Positions 6,779 through 14,536 of a stretch of 14,597 bases of DNA are shown here, piece by piece (positions within the stretch are counted from its first letter, which is position 1; every line of letters begins with the position of its first letter). Source of the stretch: Flavobacteriales bacterium (lineage in GTDB: Bacteria > Bacteroidota > Bacteroidia > Flavobacteriales > Parvicellaceae); assembly GCA_014239715.1 (NCBI GenBank), contig JAAZYJ010000242.1, forward strand, positions 1 to 14,597, read 5' to 3'. The translations under genes and the position numbers were made by a program. Below the pieces are notes generated by a model. That model did not search any database. It was not told the origin of the DNA and saw nothing but the letters and a program-made list of their open reading frames with translations.

Positions 6779-7330
6779 ATGAGCAGAACTGAAATAATCG
6801 AGGCAATTGAAAACACCAAACATTTCAACGCTACTTATTGGGCTAAGGCGCTCAAACAAAGAGCAGGCTTATTGAACAGCGGTGAACCAAATCAAAATCG
6901 AGCAGGAGGATATTACCCTGAGCATACTGCTAAAGGTCTGGAAGCTTTCTTATTGAAAGCCTACTGGGAGCCATTAGCTTCAGAACATGTCCGACCGGAA
7001 TTTCGCTCATTCACGACCCCATTACCGGGTGTTTTAGGCATTGTACCACTAAAAGAATTGGATCCAAAAGTCCAGCTTCGAATCGACGACTATAAAAATA
7101 CCGGATATGCCAACCTATATTATCAATCGGATCTCGAAATTTTAGCCGATGAAACAACTTTGCTAATCTCTCAGAAAGCAACTAGCTGGAAAGTAATTAC
7201 TTTCTTCCCCGGGAAGCCAATTCAAGGTCAAAGAATAATTCACAGCTCACTAAAGCAGAGCTCAATTTCTGTTGGAGATGCAATTCAACTCGGATTCAGA
7301 CACGCGAAATTGACCAAGTTTAGTACCTAA
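6779..7330 (+). CDS. Protein of unknown function, 183 residues
   Basis: I do not recognise this protein. It has no signal peptide or membrane segment and is expected to be cytosolic. The N-terminal third is helical (I-I-E-A-I-E-N and Y-W-A-K-A-L-K-Q-R-A-G). A Gly/Tyr-rich turn (G-G-Y-Y-P-E-H-T, 43-50) precedes a second helix ending K-A-Y-W. The C-terminal half alternates strands, with an S-W-K-V-I-T-F-F-P-G-K-P element at 136-147. That element loosely resembles the last strand of RNase-toxin (BECR-type) folds, but no toxin context or immunity partner is visible. The codon pattern and ATG look normal, and the gene sits 20 bases before the beta-barrel gene, suggesting cotranscription with it. 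Confidence 0.82.
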   Translation: MSRTEIIEAIENTKHFNATYWAKALKQRAGLLNSGEPNQNRAGGYYPEHTAKGLEAFLLKAYWEPLASEHVRPEFRSFTTPLPGVLGIVPLKELDPKVQLRIDDYKNTGYANLYYQSDLEILADETTLLISQKATSWKVITFFPGKPIQGQRIIHSSLKQSSISVGDAIQLGFRHAKLTKFST

Positions 7331-7350
7331 AAAGAGTAAATTGCGTTATA

Positions 7351-8052
7351 ATGTTCATGAGACTCATACTCATTACCCAAATTTTATGCTTAAGCTATTC
7401 CGCTATGAGCCAGGCAGCGTATAGCTATGGGTTTAATTTGGCGATTGGCGCAAGCCGAGTCCCAATGAGCGGGGAAGGAATTGACTTCAAAGCTAAGGTA
7501 GCTCCATCCGGGTTAGCCGGGCTTTTCTTCCTGACAAAATTGAAAACTCGAGGATTACTAGGGGTTGAGGTAAATATTTCTCAGATAGAAGGAAGATGGA
7601 GCTCTGACGAGCTGATATTAGACGGGGCAGGTAATACCATTGGGACAAGTTCAACTAGTGGGCAACAACACATCACCTATGTCTCATTGCCGGTTTATAC
7701 AGGAATTACGATAAAAAGCTGGTCTGTTTATGGCGGGTTACAAGTGGGATTGGCCGCTAGTGGAAAAAGGGCTAACAATACAATCGACGTCATAAACGGG
7801 AGTGAAACCACATCCGAACAACTGGGTAATCTGAGCATAATTCTCCCCGATGCAGGAGTAAGAGCCGGTGTAATTTGGAGGGTGAGCAATAAAATAAGCC
7901 TTGAAGCAAAATACTATCAAGGCTTACTCAATATATTCGATCAGGAAACCACGAAATCCAATTACAGCTGGTTCACTCAGCAGCTCACAATAGGTGCTCG
8001 GTTTGCCCTAAGAAACACAAATGATTGTGGGACTTGTCCGGCGTGGAACTAA
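7351..8052 (+). CDS. Outer-membrane beta-barrel protein (PorT-like porin family)
   Basis: A 233-residue secreted protein. The signal peptide is M-F-M-R-L-I-L-I-T through about A22 or A23, with likely cleavage after the M-S-Q-A stretch. The mature part has alternating amphipathic strands rich in Gly and aromatics (Y-S-Y-G-F-N-L-A-I-G-A, G-L-L-G-V-E-V-N-I-S, Y-V-S-L-P-V-Y-T-G-I, W-S-V-Y-G-G-L-Q-V-G, L-E-A-K-Y-Y-Q-G-L, L-T-I-G-A-R-F-A-L). This is typical of the small 8-stranded barrels common in Bacteroidota. The last strand is followed by a short tail with a C-G-T-C-P motif rather than ending at the terminal aromatic. A second ATG at 7357 gives an equally good signal peptide. The specific role is unknown. 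It follows the 183-residue gene by 20 bases. Confidence 0.85.
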   Translation: MFMRLILITQILCLSYSAMSQAAYSYGFNLAIGASRVPMSGEGIDFKAKVAPSGLAGLFFLTKLKTRGLLGVEVNISQIEGRWSSDELILDGAGNTIGTSSTSGQQHITYVSLPVYTGITIKSWSVYGGLQVGLAASGKRANNTIDVINGSETTSEQLGNLSIILPDAGVRAGVIWRVSNKISLEAKYYQGLLNIFDQETTKSNYSWFTQQLTIGARFALRNTNDCGTCPAWN

Positions 8053-8110
8053 ACGGCAGCCACCAGCCTGCTAAACTGGGCTTTGCTCGATTTTCACCAA
8101 TCTTGTTCAA

Positions 8111-8138
8111 GCTGAGGTTACTTCGTGTCTACCTCAGC
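8111..8138. repeat. Inverted repeat across the stop codon of the Spy-like gene
   Basis: GCTGAGGT (8111-8118) and ACCTCAGC (8131-8138) are perfect 8-base complements with a 12-base loop. The structure spans the last codons and the stop of the minus-strand gene and lies in the convergent gap after the beta-barrel gene. No T-tract follows on either strand, so it may protect a 3' end or be a weak bidirectional terminator. Confidence 0.5.
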
Positions 8139-8486
8139 CTTTCTACTAGGTGATTTAGTAGATGCTTCTAACTTCTTAAGCTGTTCAGGTGTTAACACGG
8201 CTTCTACATTTTTTCTCATTTGTTCCCTTAAATTCACAACTGAAGCATCGACCTCTTTAGAGTTCGCTCGATCTTTGGTCACTGATTTTCGCTCGTTCTC
8301 GATCAATGTAACATATTTGACCAACACCTCTCTCAGTTTTGTTTTCTGCTCTGCGGATACTTCAAGTGTAGTCTCCCATTTCGCTATTCTCTGATCAACT
8401 CTCTGATTTACGCTTTCAGAAATTTCCTGCGCACCCATGGTTCCAACTGTTGCCATTAATGCTATTGCCATTATTGTTCTTTTCAT
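8118..8486 (-). CDS. Small secreted Spy/CpxP-like (LTxxQ) protein
   Basis: From ATG at 8486 the protein has 122 residues and begins with a clear signal peptide (M-K-R-T, hydrophobic core, M-G-A before Q20). An upstream in-frame start would put 23 extra residues in front of this signal and is disfavoured. The mature chain is almost entirely helical and highly charged. It carries two motifs of the Spy/CpxP/heavy-metal-sensor type: V-S-A-E-Q-K-T-K-L near the middle and L-T-P-E-Q-L-K-K-L near the C-terminus. Known relatives act in the periplasm as chaperones or envelope-stress sensors; that role here is inference. It is divergent from the M16 peptidase pair and has a plausible own promoter at 8525-8556. 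Confidence 0.83.
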   Translation of the reverse strand: MKRTIMAIALMATVGTMGAQEISESVNQRVDQRIAKWETTLEVSAEQKTKLREVLVKYVTLIENERKSVTKDRANSKEVDASVVNLREQMRKNVEAVLTPEQLKKLEASTKSPSRKAEVDTK

Positions 8487-8524
8487 TTTTAGTATCATTT
8501 TGTATAAAGGTATTAATATCGATT

Positions 8525-8556
8525 CAAATTTCAACACAATTAATGTACCATTCAAA
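8525..8556 (-). promoter_or_regulatory. Candidate Bacteroidota promoter of the Spy-like gene
   Basis: On the minus strand TTTG (complement of 8553-8556) is followed by exactly 20 bases and then GAAATTTG (complement of 8525-8532). This equals the consensus TTTG-N20-TAnnTTTG except for G instead of T at the first position of the -7 element. The expected transcription start, near 8518, leaves a leader of about 32 bases before the ATG at 8486. Confidence 0.5.
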
Positions 8557-8638
8557 TTATATACAACCCGTTGATAAATTATTTACTTTTATCAGCCCTA
8601 TTTTCTTCTACTTTTAACCTTGTTAAAAAAACAGGCAT

Positions 8639-9973
8639 ATGTATTTATCAAAAGCTTCACTATTACTAACGTCTTTTGTCGGGCTGAGTTGCTTCGCCCA
8701 GAACAAAATAGAATTTACAGAGTACGATCTTGACAACGGACTGCATGTAATTCTGCACGAAGACCACACTACACCTATTGTTACTGTTAGTGTGATGTAC
8801 CATGTAGGTTCTAAGAACGAAAATCCCGACAGAACAGGGTTCGCTCACTTTTTTGAACACCTTTTATTTGAAGGTTCTGAGAATATTCCGCGAGGAAAGT
8901 TTTCAGAATATGTGGAAAACGCAGGTGGTGTATTGAATGCCAACACTTCCAATGACCGAACTTTTTACTTTGAGAATTTACCTTCTAACATGCTGGAAAC
9001 GGGCCTTTGGCTGGAATCAGAACGAATGCTTCATGCAAAAGTGGATATTAAAGGTGTGGAAACTCAGCGAGAAGTAGTAAAAGAAGAGAAACGGCAAAGA
9101 ATAGACAATCAACCTTACGGTTCCGTTGTCCAGGAGGTGATGAAACGTGCCTACACGGTCCATCCTTACAAATGGCCGGTTATAGGATCAATGGAACATT
9201 TGAATGCGGCACAAGAAGCCGACTACATTGACTTTTACAAGAAATACTATGTTCCAAATAACGCGATCTTATCTATCGCAGGTGATCTGGATATTGAAAA
9301 GACAAAAGAGCTAATACAAGCCTATTTTGGGCCAATTCCAAAAGGAACCTCGGCAATTCCTGCAGTTGATGATACAGAGCCACCCATAAAAGGAGAAATA
9401 CGGGATACCGTTTACGACAATATACAGCTTCCTGCAGTTATTCAGGCATATCGCATACCAGCTAATGGAACGGATGATTATTATGCAGTAAGTATGCTCG
9501 CTCAGCTGATGTCACAAGGTGAGAGTTCAAGACTTCAAAAAAAATGTGTTAATGAGTCGCAGTCTGCCATGTTTGTGGGCGCCTTCCCCTTTGCTCTTGA
9601 ACATTCGGGCGTTACACTCTCATTTGGAATCTGCACTAATGAAACTGACCCTAAAGACCTTGAGAACGAAATTGATAAGGAATTTGAAAAAGCACAGCTT
9701 GAGCTGATCAGCGACAGGGAATTTGAAAAATTAAAGAACCAGATTGAAAACGATTTTGCAAGCTCAAGCTCTTCCATAATGGGCATTGCAGAATCCTTAG
9801 CAGATTACAAGATGTATCTGGGTGATGCGAACTTGATTAACACCGAGATCGATAGATATTTAAAGGTCACGAAAGAAGACATTCAGAGCGTTGCCAATAA
9901 GTATTTTGTAAAAGACAATAGAGTTGTATTGTATTATCTGCCAATTGAAGAAACTGAAGAATCAGGTAAGTAA
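8639..9973 (+). CDS. M16 family zinc metallopeptidase (active subunit)
   Basis: A 444-residue secreted peptidase of the pitrilysin/processing-peptidase family. A signal peptide covers about residues 1-20 (M-Y-L-S-K-A through S-C-F-A, then Q). The inverted zinc motif is intact: His70-F-F-Glu73-His74, with the third ligand Glu150 exactly 76 residues after His74 in V-V-K-E-E-K-R. The M16 C-terminal half (about 190-430) contains the Q-A-Y-R-I-P and G-E-S-S-R-L-Q-K elements. A lipoprotein box is not convincing despite Cys18. Family members degrade or process peptides in the periplasm or at the outer membrane. Its stop lies 6 bases before the next M16 gene, so the two are an operon and probably an active/inactive heterodimer. 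Confidence 0.93.
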   Translation: MYLSKASLLLTSFVGLSCFAQNKIEFTEYDLDNGLHVILHEDHTTPIVTVSVMYHVGSKNENPDRTGFAHFFEHLLFEGSENIPRGKFSEYVENAGGVLNANTSNDRTFYFENLPSNMLETGLWLESERMLHAKVDIKGVETQREVVKEEKRQRIDNQPYGSVVQEVMKRAYTVHPYKWPVIGSMEHLNAAQEADYIDFYKKYYVPNNAILSIAGDLDIEKTKELIQAYFGPIPKGTSAIPAVDDTEPPIKGEIRDTVYDNIQLPAVIQAYRIPANGTDDYYAVSMLAQLMSQGESSRLQKKCVNESQSAMFVGAFPFALEHSGVTLSFGICTNETDPKDLENEIDKEFEKAQLELISDREFEKLKNQIENDFASSSSSIMGIAESLADYKMYLGDANLINTEIDRYLKVTKEDIQSVANKYFVKDNRVVLYYLPIEETEESGK

Positions 9974-9979
9974 TCGTAA

Positions 9980-12121
9980 ATGAATAACATGAAACAAGTA
10001 ATAGCAATAGTTTTATCCGCCATATTTACTTTAAGTATATCGGCGCAAGTAAATATTGACAGAACAAAAGCGCCTGAACCAGGGCCTGCTCCGAAAATTA
10101 GCATCGGAAAGGCAGAAAAGTTTGTCCTTGAAAACGGTTTGAAAGTTATTGTGGTCGAAAATCACAAAATTCCTAAGGTGTCTTTTCAGCTTACAATTGA
10201 TATGGATCCGGTTCTCGAAGGTGATAAAGTAGGGTTCACCGATATGGCAGGTGAGCTGATCAGTGCAGGCACCACAAACAAGAGTAAAAGCCAAATTGAC
10301 GAAGAGATAGACTTTATCGGAGCGTCATTACAGTCCTATTCAGATGGTATGTTCGCCTCGTCGCTCAAAAAGCATGAGGAAAAACTACTGGCCCTGATGA
10401 GTGATATCTTGCTCAACCCGGCCTTCCCTCAGGATGAGCTGGATAAGAAGAAAAAACAAGCTATATCCGGAATTAAGAGCGCAAAATCAAACCCAAATGT
10501 AATTATTGGTCGTGTGGGGAAAGTACTTCGAAACGGGAAGGGTCATCCATACGGGCAGCTTCAAACCAAAGCTCATGTGGAAGCAATTACGCTTGAAGAC
10601 TGTAAAAAATTCTACGGACAGTATTTCAAACCAAATATATCGTATTTGGTAATTGTTGGAGACATCACAGTAGCAGAAGCTAAACCACTCATTAATAAGT
10701 ATTTTGGTCAATGGAAAAAAGGAGAAGTTCCAAAACATCAATATGACCAACCTGCAGCGGACTGGGCTACCAGAGTTGCATTTGTGAACAAGCCGGGAGC
10801 TGTTCAATCGGTTATAAACATTACCTACCAAATAACCCTAAAGCCGGGCGATGACGACGAATTAACGGCCAAAGTTGCTAACGCGATTCTCGGTGGAGGT
10901 GTGTTCTCGGGTAGATTGATGCAAAATCTACGTGAAGATAAAGCATTCACTTACGGGGCCAGATCATCCATTAGAAGTGGAAGACTTGTGGGCAGCTTTA
11001 ACGCATCTGCAAGTGTTCGAAATGAAGTAACGGATAGTGCAATAACCGAGTTCATGTATGAGCTTGATAGAATATCATCAGAGAAAGTAAAGCCAGAAGA
11101 GCTAGAGCTAGTTAAGAACAACATGAACGGCACCTTTGCCCTTTCTCTTGAAAATGCCCAGACCATTGCGCGATTTGCCTTGAATATCGAACGCTACAAT
11201 CTGAATCCCGATTATTATGAAACTTATTTGGAGAAACTCGCTGCAATAACGATCGAAGATATTGAACGATTAGCCAAAAAATTCATTCGACCGGAGAACG
11301 CCATAATTTTGGTAGTTGGAAATAAAACAGAATGCGCCCCAAAATTAGCAAAGTTTTCCTCGTCTAACGAAGTCGAATTCTACGATCACGAAGCCAATCG
11401 CATCGAAGAAAAGCCTGTTGCTAAGTTGCCGGAAGGCCTGACCGCAGAGCAGATTCACGAAGATTATCTATATACCATTACAGGAGAAACTTCTATGAAA
11501 AGTGTACTGAAAAAGTACAAAAAATTGAAGTCGATGACCACTGTAGCAACGGCCAAAGTTGAACAAATGGGGCAGACGTTTACGATTCAGATGACCTCAA
11601 AGGCAAAATCCCCCGAGATGGGTTTAATTGAAATTAAAATCGCAGAGATGGGCATGGTAGTCGAGAAAACGGTCTACAACAATGGAAAAGGTCTCTCGAC
11701 AAATATGCAGACCGGAAAGAAAAATCTTGAAGGTGAGGATCTTGAAAAGGGACGAGAGCAAAGCATGCTGGACAAACCGGTAAAGCTTAAAGATCTTGGC
11801 TACACTATGAAACTAATGAGCATAGAAGAGATCAATGGGAAAGACACGTATAAAGTTCAGGTGACTTCAAAAAGCGGACAAGTTAGGAACGTTTACTATG
11901 ACACTGAAACGAAATTGAAAGTGTACGTTACTTCCCAGGAAACCGGACCCGATGGATCAGAAACTCAAGCTTCGCAGGAGTTTGCAGACTACAAAGATGT
12001 TGGTGGGATACAGTATCCGCACAAAATGCTGATCGTGAATGGTGACCAAGAAATGGAATTTATTGTTTCCAAAATTGAAATAAATGGAAAAATAAATTCT
12101 GATGAGTTCAAGTTAGAATGA
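9980..12121 (+). CDS. Inactive-type M16 subunit fused to a LolA-like C-terminal domain
   Basis: A 713-residue secreted protein. The signal peptide is about 1-22 (S-I-S-A before Q23; ATG at 9989 is an alternative start). Residues about 40-460 form two M16 halves, including G-H-P-Y-G (188-192), the F-S-G-R-L-M-Q-N-L-R-E-D stretch (309-320) and the Y-G-A-R-S-S segment (325-330) that binds substrate in partner subunits. The zinc motif is lost: where HxxEH is expected the sequence is Asp88-M-A-G-Glu92, so proteolysis is not expected from this chain alone. Residues about 485-713 add a beta-rich domain (V-G-G-I-Q-Y-P-H and a terminal K-I-N-S-D-E-F-K) resembling LolA or lipoprotein-sorting-like folds; that assignment is by eye. 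The fusion and the adjacent active subunit suggest an envelope complex handling peptides or lipoproteins. Confidence 0.9.
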   Translation: MNNMKQVIAIVLSAIFTLSISAQVNIDRTKAPEPGPAPKISIGKAEKFVLENGLKVIVVENHKIPKVSFQLTIDMDPVLEGDKVGFTDMAGELISAGTTNKSKSQIDEEIDFIGASLQSYSDGMFASSLKKHEEKLLALMSDILLNPAFPQDELDKKKKQAISGIKSAKSNPNVIIGRVGKVLRNGKGHPYGQLQTKAHVEAITLEDCKKFYGQYFKPNISYLVIVGDITVAEAKPLINKYFGQWKKGEVPKHQYDQPAADWATRVAFVNKPGAVQSVINITYQITLKPGDDDELTAKVANAILGGGVFSGRLMQNLREDKAFTYGARSSIRSGRLVGSFNASASVRNEVTDSAITEFMYELDRISSEKVKPEELELVKNNMNGTFALSLENAQTIARFALNIERYNLNPDYYETYLEKLAAITIEDIERLAKKFIRPENAIILVVGNKTECAPKLAKFSSSNEVEFYDHEANRIEEKPVAKLPEGLTAEQIHEDYLYTITGETSMKSVLKKYKKLKSMTTVATAKVEQMGQTFTIQMTSKAKSPEMGLIEIKIAEMGMVVEKTVYNNGKGLSTNMQTGKKNLEGEDLEKGREQSMLDKPVKLKDLGYTMKLMSIEEINGKDTYKVQVTSKSGQVRNVYYDTETKLKVYVTSQETGPDGSETQASQEFADYKDVGGIQYPHKMLIVNGDQEMEFIVSKIEINGKINSDEFKLE

Positions 12122-12132
12122 TCACAAATTTG

Positions 12133-12510
12133 TCATAGCAAGTCCTTCGGGTGCTCTCCATGCTTCTCGACCATATCCTCGGTCATAACATACGTGGCAT
12201 GTTCTCCGGCAGTCCGATCGAACAGAACTTCAAAGGTAATTTCATCGGTGGGCCTCATATTGATGCTGATAAAGTCGCTGAACTGAGCAGATTGTAAATT
12301 TTCTTTGCAAGAAATACAGTGAAAATCTAATTTGTCACCTTTTGGGAATTCCATGTGAGGTGCACAGCTATAATCGTACTCCCCGGGTTTTGGATTCAAT
12401 CTGATCGTCGTAATGTGCTGACCATTATCATACACAAACAGCTCCACATAATCTTGTTCATTCAGCAGAAAATCGCATTTAGGACAGAAGTATTTGTAAG
12501 AGAGGAACAT
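12133..12510 (-). CDS. Small protein with two CxxC motifs (putative zinc ribbon)
   Basis: I prefer ATG at 12510, giving 125 residues. The reading frame extends upstream only to a TTG at 12567, which would add a hydrophobic N-terminus in front of a soluble-looking zinc ribbon. Cys9-P-K-Cys12 and Cys65-I-S-Cys68 are spaced 56 residues apart and could bind one zinc; Cys49 is an extra cysteine between them. Strands lie between the pairs (V-E-L-F-V-Y-D-N-G, I-T-T-I-R-L). The C-terminal half is acidic and ends with T-Y-V-M-T-E-D-M-V-E-K-H-G-E-H. I do not recognise a named family. The gene converges on the M16 operon, with the two stop codons only 11 bases apart. Confidence 0.75.
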   Translation of the reverse strand: MFLSYKYFCPKCDFLLNEQDYVELFVYDNGQHITTIRLNPKPGEYDYSCAPHMEFPKGDKLDFHCISCKENLQSAQFSDFISINMRPTDEITFEVLFDRTAGEHATYVMTEDMVEKHGEHPKDLL

Positions 12511-12755
12511 GAAAAAACAGATTGGTGCTAAAATATATCTACTGATATAACTCGTAATTAGTTTCAATTATTACCAAATAAATTAGCTCAATGATGACCA
12601 ACATATAAATCTTCGAGTTTTCAACGAATCATAAACCCTACTTACCCAATCATAATTGACTAATAACCAAAAGATTATAAACTGCTAGGTGACAAAGAAG
12701 TTAATGTTAATATATTTGAATGAGACAATCGATTCAAAAGGAAATACGATATCGA
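12511..12755. other. Intergenic region between zinc-ribbon and ceramidase genes
   Basis: 245 AT-rich bases that must hold the promoter of the minus-strand zinc-ribbon gene and the end of the ceramidase transcript. No element matches the TTTG-N20-TAnnTTTG consensus well. Two AATCGAT-type inverted copies (12727-12734 and 12751-12757) flank about 16 bases right at the ceramidase stop but lack a T-tract. I see no further ORF, RNA gene or repeat here. Confidence 0.5.
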
Positions 12756-14453
12756 TTAATATGTCCGTTTTTCAATTTCCATTTCCGAAAAAATTACAGG
12801 CTTCGTGTCACGATCAATTTGCCTTTTAGCTTTTGTGATCAGCATCGCCTGTGCTAATTCTTTGTACTTGGTTTGAAAAGCTCCCAGAGTCCACTGGCCA
12901 TAAACAGTATGTCCCCCCTCGTAATTTTGCAATTGATATTCTTCAAAAGTAGTAACGTAGCCCATGTAGGCATTACTGTATGGGCACATAATTACCGTCT
13001 CCACTCCTCTTTTTCGAAGAACGCTGAGTATTGTTCGCTCCAGCCTTTTTCCAGCCGTTACCGTGTATTCTCCAGGGCAACCAATAAATGCTAGCTTTCC
13101 CAATAAAACAATTTGAAGGGGCAATACATGAGGTACCCATTGATGCTCCGAAATAGCCTCCCGATCGTGCTCTCGCTTTATTTCCGCAATGGTTGGGTCA
13201 GCAAAACCGGGTATTAAAAGCCCTTTCAGATTTGTAGTCCCTAAAATTCGATGCTCGCTTGCATCCATCATTATTTTCTTCTTTCCCTGTATTCGGTATT
13301 TTTCCTTCCAATCCGTTTTTCTGTCACTTGTTTTGAAAGGCATAGCGCAAGAATGTCCCAGCTTGACAGCAAAACTTAGCAGTTTTGCCGTCGCATTAAG
13401 TCCATTAGACAATCCCCTACCATCAATCCTGGTTCCGTTAAAAAAGGACACGCCATGACAGGCAGGCCCCGTTTTCGCGTTGCTGTCACCATTACTGAAC
13501 TCCTCCTCTACCTGAATATCGGAAAAATCACAATAAACTAATTCTGCATCAATTTCCCCTTCAAGAACCTCTCGTTTATTACATTTAAAAGCCTTTTCCG
13601 CCTCTTCAGCCTGCATAATACCATTGATTCGCGCATACTCATGCTCGTCCTCACCCCGGATCCTTCGTCGTTTTGCCACATCGCCGGGCCCATGATAATA
13701 TGGGGATACATCACCAGCAAGACCCTGTGCAAAAATGCCCATTTCACGACCCTCATTTTCAAAGTGTAGCGAAGCATATCCCTTATTATCCGAAGAAACC
13801 AAATGATTCGTCTTTCCAATGCAGGTTGCGTGAACCCCGAACCAATTTACCTGGCCGCATGGGATGTCGTTTCTGAATATCCTCAACATTCTCATCCTGT
13901 TGTCGATTGCAAGATGCGCATCTTCTTGACCAACTTCAGCATTTTCCGGGTTCTTATTAAACGCATCCAGTGATCTGTTCCAGGCAATGGCCGGTTCACT
14001 TTCGACTTGATGCTCGACAAGATCCATTGTGCCAGGCTCCAAGGATGAATGGGCTTGTTTAATTGACTCATAAATACCATTCACAATGCCGTCAAATACC
14101 TCTTGATGAAAACCGGGAATTGTGAAATTGTACAATGCATATTCAGAGTATCCGCCGGGTGCCGAATGCGTATGCTGGGCACTCAACATCAAATAGGCAG
14201 GATCGAAATCCGGATCCAACTCTGACGTGATGCGAGACAGCACCTCTCTCCTGATCGCAGGCGTGACAAAGCAGATTTCAGCACAGGTGTAAACGAAAAT
14301 ATTTTTAGAATTATCCGCTATCCATATCGAACGTGCCGATATATCAGTAGACGCATCTTGCACGGTATTTGAGCTCATACCATACCCCATCATTCCAATG
14401 TTTTTCTTGGAGCTGATAATCTGAGATTTCCCTGTGCCAATAAGGAATTGCAT
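12756..14453 (-). CDS. Neutral/alkaline non-lysosomal ceramidase family protein, no signal peptide
   Basis: Zn-dependent amidase family splitting ceramide into sphingosine and fatty acid. The 565 residues match the catalytic domain of neutral ceramidases from end to end: G-Y-G near the start (23-25), Q-H-T-H-S-A-P-G-G (93-101), F-G-V-H-A-T (205-210, zinc His208), G-D-V-S-P (247-251, candidate nucleophile Ser250), P-G-E-Y-T (460-464, zinc Glu462) and G-Y-V-T-T-F-E-E-Y (498-506, zinc Tyr499). The usual Asn at the front of the Ser motif is changed (G-L-A-G-D). Characterised relatives are secreted and carry an extra C-terminal immunoglobulin-like domain. Here the N-terminus starts with M-Q-F-L-I-G-T-G and no signal, and the chain ends soon after the catalytic domain. 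A cytosolic enzyme on self-made lipids is possible; activity on a related N-acyl substrate cannot be excluded. Confidence 0.9.
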   Translation of the reverse strand: MQFLIGTGKSQIISSKKNIGMMGYGMSSNTVQDASTDISARSIWIADNSKNIFVYTCAEICFVTPAIRREVLSRITSELDPDFDPAYLMLSAQHTHSAPGGYSEYALYNFTIPGFHQEVFDGIVNGIYESIKQAHSSLEPGTMDLVEHQVESEPAIAWNRSLDAFNKNPENAEVGQEDAHLAIDNRMRMLRIFRNDIPCGQVNWFGVHATCIGKTNHLVSSDNKGYASLHFENEGREMGIFAQGLAGDVSPYYHGPGDVAKRRRIRGEDEHEYARINGIMQAEEAEKAFKCNKREVLEGEIDAELVYCDFSDIQVEEEFSNGDSNAKTGPACHGVSFFNGTRIDGRGLSNGLNATAKLLSFAVKLGHSCAMPFKTSDRKTDWKEKYRIQGKKKIMMDASEHRILGTTNLKGLLIPGFADPTIAEIKREHDREAISEHQWVPHVLPLQIVLLGKLAFIGCPGEYTVTAGKRLERTILSVLRKRGVETVIMCPYSNAYMGYVTTFEEYQLQNYEGGHTVYGQWTLGAFQTKYKELAQAMLITKAKRQIDRDTKPVIFSEMEIEKRTY

Positions 14454-14458
14454 ACAAC

Positions 14459-14486
14459 TTAGTGTTTTAAACTATTTTAGCACTAA
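14459..14486. promoter_or_regulatory. Imperfect palindrome in the ceramidase leader
   Basis: TTAGTG (14459-14464) and CACTAA (14481-14486) are perfect complements enclosing a smaller TAAA/TTTA pairing, so the RNA could form an interrupted hairpin just before the ceramidase ATG (start at 14453). It also overlaps a weak -7-like TACTTTTA on the minus strand (complement of 14484-14491). Operator or leader hairpin are both possible. Confidence 0.4.
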
Positions 14487-14536
14487 AAGTATAAATAATA
14501 AATTTTCGAATTCCCATTCAGCAAAAAAAGAATTTG

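Noticed and set aside
6779..8052. Toxin-immunity or polymorphic toxin locus
   Set aside because: No delivery domain, no immunity-like small gene, no repeats; the neighbour is an outer-membrane barrel.
8487..8555. Upstream start of the Spy-like protein
   Set aside because: It would place 23 residues before a good signal peptide and would include the predicted promoter and leader.
12727..12757. AATCGATT / ATCGATT inverted pair as a ceramidase terminator
   Set aside because: Stem is short and AT-rich, no T-tract follows on the minus strand, and AATCGATT is itself a common palindrome.
13538..13819. 93-residue frame on the same strand within the ceramidase gene
   Set aside because: Out-of-frame overlap inside a well-conserved enzyme; the sequence resembles a frame-shifted read of it (Arg/Met-rich).
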